Source of the DNA: Xanthomonas sp. 10-10
Lineage (GTDB): Bacteria > Pseudomonadota > Gammaproteobacteria > Xanthomonadales > Xanthomonadaceae
DNA length: 64,000 nucleotides
NCBI RefSeq assembly: GCF_040182365.1
Contig: NZ_CP144460.1
Span: forward strand, 2,294,001 to 2,358,000
Direction of reading: 5' to 3'
Within the stretch, counting starts at the first letter, position 1, and each line of letters opens with the position of its first letter. The position numbers and the translations under genes are program-made. Of this stretch, positions 39,555 through 48,045 are shown one piece after another. The notes beneath the pieces are model-generated. The model made no database searches. It was not told the DNA's origin and saw only the letters and a program-made list of their open reading frames with translations.

Positions 39555-40796
39555 TCAGTACAAGATCCGCGTCCGCAAGGTCCCTTCGATCAGGGCCAGG
39601 CCTTCCTTCAGCGCGGTGGCCTGCGCCTCGCTGGCACTGACGTCGATCACCACGTAGCCGACCTTGGCGTCGGTACGCAGGAACTGGCCGTCGATGTTGA
39701 CGTTGTGGCGCGAGAACAACTCGTTGATCTTGGACAGCACGCCCGGCACGTTGCGGTGGATGTGCAGCAGCCGCAGGCTGTCGGGGTGTTCGGGCAGGGT
39801 GACCTCGGGGAAATTCACCGCCGACAAGGTGCTGCCATTGTCGCTGTAGCGCACCAGCTTGGCGGCCACTTCGATGCCGATATTGTCCTGCGCTTCCAGC
39901 GTGCTGCCGCCCACGTGCGGGGTCAGGATCACGTTGTCGTGTGCGGTCAGCGGCGATTCGAAGACATCGCCATTGCCCTTGGGCTCGACCGGGAACACGT
40001 CCACCGCCGCGCCGCCGATCTGACCGGAGGTGAGCGCCGCATCCAGCGCGTCGATATCGATGACGGTGCCGCGCGAGGCGTTGATCAGATGCGCGCCGGG
40101 CTTCATGCGCGCGATTTCAGCCGCGCCGATCATGTCCTTGGTGGACGCAGTCTCCGGCACGTGCAGTGTCACCACGTCCGAGCGCGCCAGCAGGTCGTCC
40201 AGGTCGATCGCCGCGCGCGCGTTGCCCAGCGACAGCTTGGTTTCGATGTCGTGGAAGATCACCTGCATCCCCAAGGATTCGGCCAGCACGCCGACCTGGG
40301 TGCCGATGTGTCCGTAACCGACGATGCCCAGCACCTTGCCACGCGTTTCGTGGCTGCCAGCGGCCGACTTGGACCAGCCGCCGCGATGGCATTCGGCGTT
40401 TTTCTGCGGAATGCCGCGCAACAGCAGGATCGCCTCGGCGATCACCAGCTCGGCCACGCTGCGGGTGTTGGAATAGGGCGCGTTGAACACCGGAATGCCG
40501 GCCAGCTCGGCCGCGTCCAGGTCGACCTGATTGGTGCCGATGCAGAAGCAGCCCACCGCGATCAGGCGCTTGGCATGCGCCAGTACCTGCGCGCTCAACT
40601 GCGTGCGCGAGCGGATGCCCACGATATGCGCCTCGGCAATGCGCGCGATGAGTTCGTCTTCGGGCAACGACTTGGAGTGCAGTTCGATCTGCGAATAACC
40701 GGCGGCGCGGAACACATCCACCGCGGTCGGGCTGATGCCTTCCAGCAACAGCACGCGGATGTCCTGCTTGGGAAACGAGGTTCTCTTCGGCGACAT
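39555..40796 (-). CDS. serA: D-3-phosphoglycerate dehydrogenase
   Basis: First step of serine synthesis, oxidising 3-phosphoglycerate with NAD+. ATG 40794-40796 (MSPKRTSFPKQDIRVLLLEG) gives 413 residues. The nucleotide-binding motif is GKVLGIVGYGHIGTQVGVLA, and ASRGTVIDIDAL, HVGGSTLEAQDNIGIEVA and NAPYSNTRSVAELVIAEAIL are family hallmarks, with the catalytic Arg/Glu/His set in place. The C-terminal ACT domain (LLHIHRNVPGVLSKINELF, GQFLRTDAKVGYVVIDV) is the short form found in E. coli SerA, so serine feedback is likely. SerA of this type also reduces 2-oxoglutarate to D-2-hydroxyglutarate. Divergent from the flavoprotein gene at 41005. Confidence 0.96.
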   Translation of the reverse strand: MSPKRTSFPKQDIRVLLLEGISPTAVDVFRAAGYSQIELHSKSLPEDELIARIAEAHIVGIRSRTQLSAQVLAHAKRLIAVGCFCIGTNQVDLDAAELAGIPVFNAPYSNTRSVAELVIAEAILLLRGIPQKNAECHRGGWSKSAAGSHETRGKVLGIVGYGHIGTQVGVLAESLGMQVIFHDIETKLSLGNARAAIDLDDLLARSDVVTLHVPETASTKDMIGAAEIARMKPGAHLINASRGTVIDIDALDAALTSGQIGGAAVDVFPVEPKGNGDVFESPLTAHDNVILTPHVGGSTLEAQDNIGIEVAAKLVRYSDNGSTLSAVNFPEVTLPEHPDSLRLLHIHRNVPGVLSKINELFSRHNVNIDGQFLRTDAKVGYVVIDVSASEAQATALKEGLALIEGTLRTRILY

Positions 40797-41004
40797 GGGG
40801 GAGCGCAATGCAGCAATCGGGTCGGCAACTATGCCAGATGGGGTGCCCGATGGGGCGCCCGCAACGCACTGTTCGCAGTCGCGCAGCCCTTGCGCCGCAA
40901 CGGTTTCAGCTGAATCGAACGCGTTCGCGGCGACTGGCGGTGCGGCTGGACGAGGCCGGCGCGCACTGGCACGCTGTGTGGTTCCTACTGCAGCGCCGTG
41001 TGCC

Positions 41005-42423
41005 ATGACCGATCCCCGCATTCTTTCGTTGCAACAGGCCGTGCCGGCACTGCGTCTGAAAACCGATCCGGCCGACCTGGAGCATTACGGCCGCGACTGG
41101 ACCCGGCGCTGGACGCCGAACCCGTTAGCCATAGCGCTGCCAGGCTCGGTCGAGGAAGTGCAGGCCGTGATGCAGTGGGCAAATGCGCAAGGCGTGGCGG
41201 TGGTGCCATCGGGCGGGCGCACCGGTCTGTCCGGCGGCGCGGTAGCCGCCAACGGCGAGCTGGTGCTCAGCCTGGAGCGCCTGAACAAGCCGCTGGATTT
41301 CAATGCGGTGGATCGCACGCTCACCGTGCAGGCCGGCATGCCGCTGGAAGCGGTGCACAACGCCGCGCGCGAACATGGCCTGGTGTATCCGGTGGATTTC
41401 GCCGCACGTGGTTCCTGCTCGATCGGCGGCAACATCGCCACCAATGCCGGCGGCATTCGCGTGATCCGCTATGGCAACACCCGCGAATGGATTGCCGGCC
41501 TGAAAGTGGTCACCGGCGGCGGCGAGCTGCTCGCGCTCAACAATGCCTTGGTGAAAAATTCCAGCGGCTACGATTTCCGTCATCTGATGATCGGTTCCGA
41601 AGGCACGCTCGGTATCGTGGTCGAAGCGACGCTGCGGCTGACCGACCCGCCGCCGCCGAGCAATGTGATGCTGCTGGCGCTGCCCTCGTTCGAGGTGTTG
41701 ATGCAGGTGTTTGCCGCATTCCGCGCGCAACTGCGGCTGGAAGCGTTCGAGTTCTTCACCGACCGCGCACTGGAACACGTGCTTGCGCACGGCGCGCAGG
41801 CTCCCTTTGCCGAGGTCCATCCGTATTACGTGGTCACCGAATTCGCCGCCGGCGACGAGGCGCAGGAAGCCGCGGCGATGGCGGCGTTCGAAACCTGCAT
41901 GGAGCAGGGCTGGGTCAGCGACGGGGTGATCAGCCAGAGCGATGCGCAGGCCGCGCAACTGTGGCGGCTGCGCGAAGGCATCACCGAAGCGGTGGCGCGC
42001 TACACCCCCTACAAGAACGACGTATCGGTGCGCATCTCGGCCATGCCGGCGTTTCTGGCCGAAACCCAGGCACTGCTCGGCGAGGCGTACCCGCATTTCG
42101 ATGTGGTGTGGTTCGGCCATATCGGCGACGGCAACCTGCATATCAACGTGCTCAAGCCCGACGCCACCAGCCAGGCCGATTTCGTGACGGCCTGCGATCA
42201 GGTCACCAAGGTGCTGGCAAATGCGCTGCAGCGCTTTGGCGGCAGCATTTCTGCCGAGCATGGTATCGGGCTGGTCAAGAAGCCCTACCTGTGGAGCACG
42301 CGCTCTACCGCTGAAATCGCGGTGATGCGCGGCGTCAAACATGTGCTCGATCCTCATCTTTTGCTGAATCCCGGCAAGCTGTTCGACATGGACGAGGTGC
42401 CCGGCGCAGCGACTGCCGGGTAG
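41005..42423 (+). CDS. FAD-linked D-2-hydroxyglutarate dehydrogenase-like oxidase
   Basis: The 472-residue flavoprotein of the FAD-linked oxidase C superfamily starts at ATG 41005. The FAD-binding PP loop is VAVVPSGGRTGLSGGAVAAN, followed by SCSIGGNIATNAGGIRVIRY and HLMIGSEGTLGIVVEATLR. The C-terminal substrate domain has WFGHIGDGNLHINVL (metal-binding His) and GGSISAEHGIGLVKKPYL. D-lactate, glycolate and D-2-hydroxyglutarate dehydrogenases share this fold. Its divergent pairing with serA points to D-2-hydroxyglutarate, recycling the by-product of SerA; in Pseudomonas such a pairing has been described. The pairing is the reason for the specific name. Confidence 0.85.
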   Translation: MTDPRILSLQQAVPALRLKTDPADLEHYGRDWTRRWTPNPLAIALPGSVEEVQAVMQWANAQGVAVVPSGGRTGLSGGAVAANGELVLSLERLNKPLDFNAVDRTLTVQAGMPLEAVHNAAREHGLVYPVDFAARGSCSIGGNIATNAGGIRVIRYGNTREWIAGLKVVTGGGELLALNNALVKNSSGYDFRHLMIGSEGTLGIVVEATLRLTDPPPPSNVMLLALPSFEVLMQVFAAFRAQLRLEAFEFFTDRALEHVLAHGAQAPFAEVHPYYVVTEFAAGDEAQEAAAMAAFETCMEQGWVSDGVISQSDAQAAQLWRLREGITEAVARYTPYKNDVSVRISAMPAFLAETQALLGEAYPHFDVVWFGHIGDGNLHINVLKPDATSQADFVTACDQVTKVLANALQRFGGSISAEHGIGLVKKPYLWSTRSTAEIAVMRGVKHVLDPHLLLNPGKLFDMDEVPGAATAG

Positions 42424-42456
42424 TCTTTTCACCACCTCACATGGAATGACACGCCG

Positions 42457-42750
42457 ATGATGCGCTCCCTGGTGTTTTGTGCTTTGACCCTGTTGCCGCT
42501 GGCAGCCGCCGCATCCAGTCTTGCGGGAACCTCGGCCGGCGCGTCGTCGGCCGGTTCGTCCAACAGCAGCAGTTCCGGCGACGACAAGGTGGTTGCCGAC
42601 GCGCGCGAAGATGCAGCCGGCTTCGTGGCCAGCGACGGTGCCATCCGCGGCGCGCGTCTGGAAGCGGCATTGCTGCAGTTGCGCAGTCGCAGCGATGCGG
42701 CGCGCGCGTCCAGCGACCTGGAACTGGCTCAGTCCATCCTGGCGCAGTGA
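42457..42750 (+). CDS. Small exported DUF2388-type protein
   Basis: A 97-residue product with a signal peptide (MRSLVFCALTLLPLAAAAS) followed by a Ser/Gly/Ala-rich linker and DDKVVADAREDAAGFVASDG with AIRGARLEAALLQLR. This is the conserved DUF2388 block as seen in pseudomonad proteins of unknown role. It probably folds as a small helical periplasmic protein. Its stop overlaps the GTG start of the next gene (GTGA), so the two are translationally coupled. Confidence 0.8.
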   Translation: MMRSLVFCALTLLPLAAAASSLAGTSAGASSAGSSNSSSSGDDKVVADAREDAAGFVASDGAIRGARLEAALLQLRSRSDAARASSDLELAQSILAQ

Positions 42751-44618
42751 CTCGTCGCCGCCGGTGCGTAGGGCTGTGGCTGGCCGCAGCGATCGCACCG
42801 GCGACGCACGCCCAATCGCAGCGTTCGCCCACGCTGCAGGTGTCGGTTGTCGCATCGGAGCTGACCCCGTCAGAACGCGCAGCCAGCCAGGCGCTGGTGC
42901 AGCAGGTTCAACACCGGTTGCCGACAGGGTGGGGACAGCGCGATGCGGCAGCCATTCAATTGCAGTGGCGCCGCGACCTGCCGGCGCAGGTGCATGGCCG
43001 CGCCATCGGCAATCGCATCCTGCTCGATCATGCGCTGTTGCACGCCTGGAGCATGCAGCCTGCCAGCGCACGCACTGACATCGGCGCGCCGGCCACACGC
43101 GCGGCGATGGCGGCGTTGGTGCACGAATTGGCGCATGTGCGCGATCGTGGAGCAGGCAGCGCGTTGTCGCGCGACCCACGGCTGCGCGATCTTGCCGGCT
43201 GGCAGGTGCGCCCGTGGCGGGTCGGACGCGGCGCAAACCGCTTCAGCGACCGCAGTCCGGATGCCTACGAGCGGCATAGCCCGGCCGAATTTTTCGCGGT
43301 CAATCTTGAGCATTACGTGCTGGATGCGGACTACGCCTGCCGCCGTCCGGCGCTTGCGGCGTGGTTTTCCGAGCGGCTAGGGCCACCGCAGGCTGTCGCC
43401 GCGTGCGCGCCGACCTTGCCGTATCTGCAGGCCGACAACGATGCCGGTGCGATGTCGTTGCTGACGTTGGATCCGGCGCGGGTCTATGCGGTGGACTACC
43501 TGCTTGCCGAAGGCAACGAGCAGCCGATGAGTCGCTGGGGCCACAGCATGTTGCGCCTGGTGATCTGCGCGCCCGGTCGCGTGCCAGGGCCGGCATGCCG
43601 GCTGGATCTGCAGTATCACCGCGTGCTGTCGTTTCGTGCATTCGTCGGCGATGTGCAGATTTCCAGCTGGCGCGGGCTGACCGGGTCGTATCCGTCGCGA
43701 TTATTCGTGCTGCCGCTGAACCAGGTCATCGACGAGTACACCAAGGTGGAGCTGCGTGCCTTGTCGTCGGTGCCGCTGGCGCTGAGCCCGGATGAGATCG
43801 CCGCGCTGCTGACGCGCGCCGCGCAGGTGCACTGGAGCTACGACGGGCGCTATTACTTCATCAGCAACAACTGCGCGGTGGAAACCTACAAGTTGCTGCA
43901 CGACGGCGTGCCGCGCCTGGCTGCCGCCGGCCTGTCATCGATCACCCCGCGCGGCGTGCGCCAGCGCCTGGAACGCGCGGGCCTTGCCGATCTGCACGTG
44001 CTGGACGACCGCGCGCAGGCGACACGTCAGGGCTATTACTTCGAATCGGCGGCGGCGCATTATCAGGCCATGTTCGACGTGCTTCGGCGTGGCATCCCGG
44101 TGCCGCAAACCAGCGTGGCGCAATGGCTGGATGCCGCGCCTGGCGCACGCGCGCAGTGGTTGGACCGCGGCGGCCTGCGCGAAACCGCAGCCGCACTGCT
44201 GCTGGAGCAAGCCGCATTACGGCGACAGGAACTGGTCGCGCGCGATGCGCTCAAGCGCCTGTTGCGGCCCGGCATTGCCGAGCGTGCAGCCGTGCAGGAT
44301 CAGCTGCAGAGCCTGTTCGCCCGGCAGGCGCAACTCAGTCACCCGGCTGCGCTGCTCGACGGCCCCGGCTACGGACTACCGCAGGCCGACGAGCAGCAGC
44401 GCGTCAGTGTGCAGGTTGCGCAGGCGAGCGGCGGCCTGGCCGAAGGGTGGAGGCAATTGCAGGCCCTGGGTCGCCAGCGGCTGTCGGCCGGGTTGCGTGC
44501 CGATCTGGCGCAGGCCGAGGCGAACGTGGAGACGCTGCGGGCACGCTTGCGGATGCTTGCGCAGCCGGTGCAGGCAGTTGCGTCAGTGCCGGAGCAGCGG
44601 GTGGCAACTGAACGCTGA
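42747..44618 (+). CDS. Exported DUF4105-domain protein
   Basis: GTG 42747 gives about 623 residues with a signal peptide (GLWLAAAIAPATHAQ). The N-terminal third has ALVHELAHVRDRGAGSALSR, with a possible metallopeptidase-like HExxH-type motif (HELAH). The DUF4105 (Lnb N-terminal-like periplasmic) domain starts about residue 250: MSRWGHSMLRLVIC, YHRVLSFRAFVGDVQISSW, TGSYPSRLFVLPLNQVIDEY, and YYFISNNCAVETYKLLH, the conserved NNC motif. The remainder is Arg/Ala-rich helical. Both N-terminal features suggest cell-envelope function. Substrate unknown; the HExxH and NNC motifs are reported as seen, not proven active. Confidence 0.85.
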   Translation: MTRRRRCVGLWLAAAIAPATHAQSQRSPTLQVSVVASELTPSERAASQALVQQVQHRLPTGWGQRDAAAIQLQWRRDLPAQVHGRAIGNRILLDHALLHAWSMQPASARTDIGAPATRAAMAALVHELAHVRDRGAGSALSRDPRLRDLAGWQVRPWRVGRGANRFSDRSPDAYERHSPAEFFAVNLEHYVLDADYACRRPALAAWFSERLGPPQAVAACAPTLPYLQADNDAGAMSLLTLDPARVYAVDYLLAEGNEQPMSRWGHSMLRLVICAPGRVPGPACRLDLQYHRVLSFRAFVGDVQISSWRGLTGSYPSRLFVLPLNQVIDEYTKVELRALSSVPLALSPDEIAALLTRAAQVHWSYDGRYYFISNNCAVETYKLLHDGVPRLAAAGLSSITPRGVRQRLERAGLADLHVLDDRAQATRQGYYFESAAAHYQAMFDVLRRGIPVPQTSVAQWLDAAPGARAQWLDRGGLRETAAALLLEQAALRRQELVARDALKRLLRPGIAERAAVQDQLQSLFARQAQLSHPAALLDGPGYGLPQADEQQRVSVQVAQASGGLAEGWRQLQALGRQRLSAGLRADLAQAEANVETLRARLRMLAQPVQAVASVPEQRVATER

Positions 44619-44867
44619 AGTGGCGCGTCGGTTGATGGCCAGGTTGCAGACATCGCCAGTGCAGCCGGCAGACGGACAGGCCCGCGACTTGAATGCCGTT
44701 GAGACGATTGCTGGTGAGTCGACGCCGACCAATGGCGCGTCTGCAGCATTGCGCTGCGAAAGGCGTGGCCGGGATACCCGGCGCTTGGCACTTTCCATTT
44801 CCATCGTGAGTGAGCGGCTTGCTGCAGTCGCAGCTGCAACAAGCCGTCAGACCGGTGAATGCACTGC

Positions 44868-45248
44868 TCAGGTCGCTGGCTGCAAATCCGCCTGGGCGGC
44901 GTACTGCCGCAACCATTGGCTCACATGCGCATCGTTGCGGTAGCGCTGCATCAGGTTGGCCAGGCGCGCCGGTGCGGGTGTGCAGAATTGCGCCACCGCC
45001 ACCTCGATTTCGTGGCGGCGGTCGGCGTCGTAGGGTTCTTCGCCGGCAAAGTGTTCGCAGGTGTCGTAGTCCTCTACCAGCTTGCGCACATCCTCCGGCA
45101 TGCCGCACAGGCCTGCCGGATGTTGCAGCCATTCTTCTTCCACCTTGGGGTCGGTGCAGGGGGCCGCTGCGGAGGCCGGCGCAGGCGCCGGTTCCGCAGT
45201 GCAGGCAGCCAGCAGCCCCAGGGTCAGGGCAACGGCCAGGCGACGCAT
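44868..45248 (-). CDS. Putative lipoprotein, unrecognised family
   Basis: A 126-residue protein with a lipobox (LALTLGLLAACTAEPAP) after a short signal, then a Pro/Ala linker. The mature part is acidic and carries four cysteines in PCTDPKVEEEW, AGLCGMPEDV, DTCEHFAGEEPYDADRRHEI and AQFCTPAPARL. The Cys could form two disulfides in the periplasm. The start overlaps the stop of the EF-P-like gene by 1 bp. Confidence 0.75.
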   Translation of the reverse strand: MRRLAVALTLGLLAACTAEPAPAPASAAAPCTDPKVEEEWLQHPAGLCGMPEDVRKLVEDYDTCEHFAGEEPYDADRRHEIEVAVAQFCTPAPARLANLMQRYRNDAHVSQWLRQYAAQADLQPAT

Positions 45249-45814
45249 CAGTCGGCGCGGCCGGCAAACTCGCCGGTGCTGGTGTTGACCAGCACGCGCT
45301 CACCGTTGGTGATGTACTCGGGCACCATGATTTCCATGCCGGTGTTGAGCTTGGCCGGTTTGGGGCGCTTGGTGGCGGTGCCGCCCTTGAGTTCCGGCGG
45401 CGTCTCGACCACTTCCAGCGTCACCGTCTGCGGCAGCTGCACCGCCACCGGCTGGTCGTCGATTACCTGCACATAGATGCCGGTCAGCCCGTCGGTGATG
45501 TAGCCGGCATCGGTGCCGATCACATCGGCGTCCAGGGTGTAAGGGGTGAAGTCTTCGTCGTCCATGAACACGAATGCCTCGCCATCCTTGTACGAGAACG
45601 TGGACAGGCGACGCAGCAATTCCACTTCCGGCAGGTTGTCGTCGGCATCGAAGCTGGCATCGGTCTTCACCCCGCCCGGCACGCTGTACATGATGAAGCG
45701 GAAGCGCACATTGCCGCCGCGGCCCTGCGGCGAGCTGCGCTCGATGTCGCGGATCTGGTAGATGCCGCCGTTGTATTCGACGACGTTGCCTTTCTTGATG
45801 TCGTTGGCTTTCAT
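45248..45814 (-). CDS. Elongation factor P-like protein (YeiP/EfpL type)
   Basis: A 188-residue cytoplasmic paralogue of EF-P. The N-terminal KOW-like domain starts [19 protein letters not shown] and has [19 protein letters not shown], where the loop that carries the modified Lys in EF-P is SSPQGRGG, as in the YeiP/EfpL branch. Two OB-type domains follow, including [20 protein letters not shown] and a C-terminal [18 protein letters not shown]. EfpL relieves ribosome stalling at difficult motifs in E. coli. It is transcribed leftwards with a short repeat block upstream. Confidence 0.9.
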   Translation of the reverse strand: MKANDIKKGNVVEYNGGIYQIRDIERSSPQGRGGNVRFRFIMYSVPGGVKTDASFDADDNLPEVELLRRLSTFSYKDGEAFVFMDDEDFTPYTLDADVIGTDAGYITDGLTGIYVQVIDDQPVAVQLPQTVTLEVVETPPELKGGTATKRPKPAKLNTGMEIMVPEYITNGERVLVNTSTGEFAGRAD

Positions 45815-45823
45815 GGGAATCGG

Positions 45824-45913
45824 GAGTTGGGAATGGGGAATCGAAAAAGCCGGGGCCGGGGCGCTGAGAGCAGGGCGTCGTTACGATTCCCCATTCCCGA
45901 TTCCCCATTCCCG
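45824..45913. repeat. Inverted GGGAATGGGGAATCG repeats
   Basis: GGGAATCGGGAGTTGGGAAT and GGGGAATCG (45820-45845) are mirrored by CGATTCCCCATTCCCGATTC and CCCATTCCC (45885-45913). These are common short intergenic repeats between closely spaced genes in this clade. Confidence 0.7.
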
Positions 45914-45914
45914 G

Positions 45915-46685
45915 CTACTTGGGTGCCAGCCGCACGCCGCCGTCCAGGCGAATCACTTCGCCATTGAGATAGCGATTGCGCAGGATGAAGGCGACGGTGT
46001 CGGCATATTCGTCGGGTTGGCCCAGGCGCGAGGGGAACGGAATCGAGGCCGACAGCGATTGCTGCACGGCCTCGGGCATGCCGTCCACCATCGGGGTCCA
46101 GAACACGCCGGGTGCGATCGTCATCACGCGGATGCCGAAGCGCGCCAGCTCGCGCGCCATCGGCAGCGTCATGCCGACCACGCCGCCCTTGCTGGCGGCA
46201 TAGGCGGCCTGGCCGATCTGGCCCTCGAAGGCGGCCACCGACGCGGTATTGATGATCACCCCGCGCTCGCCATCGTCGCCGGCGGGGTTGTGCTGCATCA
46301 CATCGGCCGCGGCCTTGGCGACATTGAAGCTGCCGACCAAGTTGACCAGCACGGTGGTGCGGAAGGTCGCCAGCGGCATGGGCGCCTCCTTGCCGAGCAC
46401 ACGGCCTGCGCCGAGGATGCCGGCGCAGTTCACCACAAGATTCAGTCCGCCCAGCGCCTGCGCGGCCTGCGCGACATTGGCGGCCACCTGTGCTTCGTCG
46501 GTGACATCGGTGGGCAGGTAGTGCGCATTGCCGGCACCCAGCAAGGCCAGCGCCGCATCGGCCTTGTCGGCATTGACGTCGAACAACGCGACCTTGCCGC
46601 CATCGGCCACGATGCGTTGCGCCACCGCCAGGCCCAGGCCGGACACGCCGCCGGTGATGACGGCGCAGGTTTCAGCTGGCTTCAT
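45915..46685 (-). CDS. SDR-family dehydrogenase (3-hydroxyacyl-CoA dehydrogenase type-2-like)
   Basis: ATG 46683-46685 (MKPAETCAVITGGVSGLGLA) gives 256 residues. The Rossmann motif is TGGVSGLGLA, followed by NCAG, NTASVAAFEG and QIGQAAYAASKGG with the Tyr-x3-Lys catalytic pair. PMARELARFGIRVMTIAPGV and ETPM-like WTPMVDG with a C-terminal RYLNGEVIRLDGGVRL are typical of classical SDRs, closest to the mitochondrial type-2 HADH group acting on 2-methyl-3-hydroxyacyl-CoA. That substrate would fit the neighbouring leucine/branched-chain degradation genes. Confidence 0.85.
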   Translation of the reverse strand: MKPAETCAVITGGVSGLGLAVAQRIVADGGKVALFDVNADKADAALALLGAGNAHYLPTDVTDEAQVAANVAQAAQALGGLNLVVNCAGILGAGRVLGKEAPMPLATFRTTVLVNLVGSFNVAKAAADVMQHNPAGDDGERGVIINTASVAAFEGQIGQAAYAASKGGVVGMTLPMARELARFGIRVMTIAPGVFWTPMVDGMPEAVQQSLSASIPFPSRLGQPDEYADTVAFILRNRYLNGEVIRLDGGVRLAPK

Positions 46686-46768
46686 AGCTATTGTCCCTCC
46701 CAGGAGAACGCGCATTCTAGCCGAGTGCGACGCGCTCTCGCTTAGCAGTGACAGGAGGTGCGAGCGGG

Positions 46769-47335
46769 CTAGCTACCACGTGCGGCAGCGATGAACGCGG
46801 GGTCGCTGACAAGCGCTCCGATCAGCTTCTGCACCGTCGTGCCGTAGTTGTCGACCGCTGCCGCGATTGCCACAGCGCCGATGAAGGAGGCTTCCCACTG
46901 ATGTTCGACGGAGAGCTCCCGCTCGTAGACCACGATGCCATCACGCACGAGCACGAAGCGGGCGCCGATCTGGGCGCGCCCGATCCTGACGCCGGCCGCG
47001 TTGACGGTGTTCTTGGTCAGCGTCCCGCGCAGCTCAACGGCGTTGTTTGTCGATAACGCCTGTGCTGTACTCAACTCCTCGATCAATGCATCGCGCAGAT
47101 AGCTCGCATAGGTGCCATCGCCGCCGCTTTTGAGTGGATTGCCACGCAAGCTCAGGGAATGGTTTTCCACGCCAGCGGCTGCGTCGAACTTGCCCACGCT
47201 GACGGAGATCGGTTGGCGAAGCAGCGCTGCGCTGTTGTCGATACCGGGCTGATATTTGGGGGGCTGCACGGAGGCGCATGCCGGTAGCAGCATGCACAGC
47301 ACCGCCAGAAGGAGACATCGCGTTACACCGTTCAA
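46769..47335 (-). CDS. Putative lipoprotein
   Basis: A 188-residue protein with a lipobox (LLLAVLCMLLPACASVQPP) predicted to be anchored in the envelope. The mature part is mixed alpha/beta with SVSVGKFDAAAGVENHSLSL and GARFVLVRDGIVVYERELSV, resembling small outer-membrane-associated lipoproteins. ATG overlaps the stop of the next lipoprotein gene upstream (4 bp) so both are co-translated. No known family was recognised. Confidence 0.8.
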   Translation of the reverse strand: MNGVTRCLLLAVLCMLLPACASVQPPKYQPGIDNSAALLRQPISVSVGKFDAAAGVENHSLSLRGNPLKSGGDGTYASYLRDALIEELSTAQALSTNNAVELRGTLTKNTVNAAGVRIGRAQIGARFVLVRDGIVVYERELSVEHQWEASFIGAVAIAAAVDNYGTTVQKLIGALVSDPAFIAAARGS

Positions 47336-47946
47336 GCGCCGGAATCCACGAAAGCGCCCTGCGCGGCAAGTTGCTTCAGCGCGTTGAGCACGAGCTGATC
47401 GACCACCACATTCGCGGCCTCGGCAGGTGTCTTGGCGGGCAATCCGGCCGGGCCCGCCTTGTTGCCGACCGTAGTGTGGAGTGCGTGCTTCACCGTGGTC
47501 TGCGTGGTCTTGCCTGCGCGCGTGTAGACCGCGGTGCAGATGTAGCCATCGGTGACCAGGCTGCCAGCCAGACCAAACGTTAGACCTGTGCCAAATCCTT
47601 TTGCCGCCGCGTTATCGGTGAGCGGAACATTGTCGATCACCAGCCGCAATTGCCCGGCACCGGGTGTGTTGCCGCCGATTTGCCCAAACTGATGCGACTG
47701 CGCCACTGCGGCGATCACTCGGCTGCGCATGTCTTCGGTGGCACGCGCGTTAGCGTTGCCCTTGGTACGGAACTCGAACAGCACTAGGACCGGGTCCGGC
47801 GAACTGGGCGCCGTGAACTGACTTTGCGTGACAACCGGCAAGGCGGGATCGACGTACGACTTCATGGTGATGCATGCGCTCAAAGAGGCGCACAAGAACA
47901 ATGCCAGTGCCGCACGCAATGCGCGCAGTCCAGTGTTACGACACAT
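47332..47946 (-). CDS. Putative lipoprotein
   Basis: A 204-residue protein with a lipobox (ALALFLCASLSACITMKSY). The body has DPVLVLFEFRTKGNANARAT and IGGNTPGAGQLRLVIDNVPL, then GFGTGLTFGLAGSLVTDGYI (a short glycine-rich hydrophobic stretch) and VVVDQLVLNALKQL. It is translationally coupled to the following lipoprotein gene. Function unknown; envelope location is predicted. Confidence 0.8.
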   Translation of the reverse strand: MCRNTGLRALRAALALFLCASLSACITMKSYVDPALPVVTQSQFTAPSSPDPVLVLFEFRTKGNANARATEDMRSRVIAAVAQSHQFGQIGGNTPGAGQLRLVIDNVPLTDNAAAKGFGTGLTFGLAGSLVTDGYICTAVYTRAGKTTQTTVKHALHTTVGNKAGPAGLPAKTPAEAANVVVDQLVLNALKQLAAQGAFVDSGA

Positions 47947-48045
47947 ATCGATGTCCCCCTGAAGAAGCGCACCCGGCCATTCGGGTGGCGCCGCTTTTAT
48001 GCGACATCTATCACGAAAAGTAAAGATGGCGTGACGAAAGGCAGG

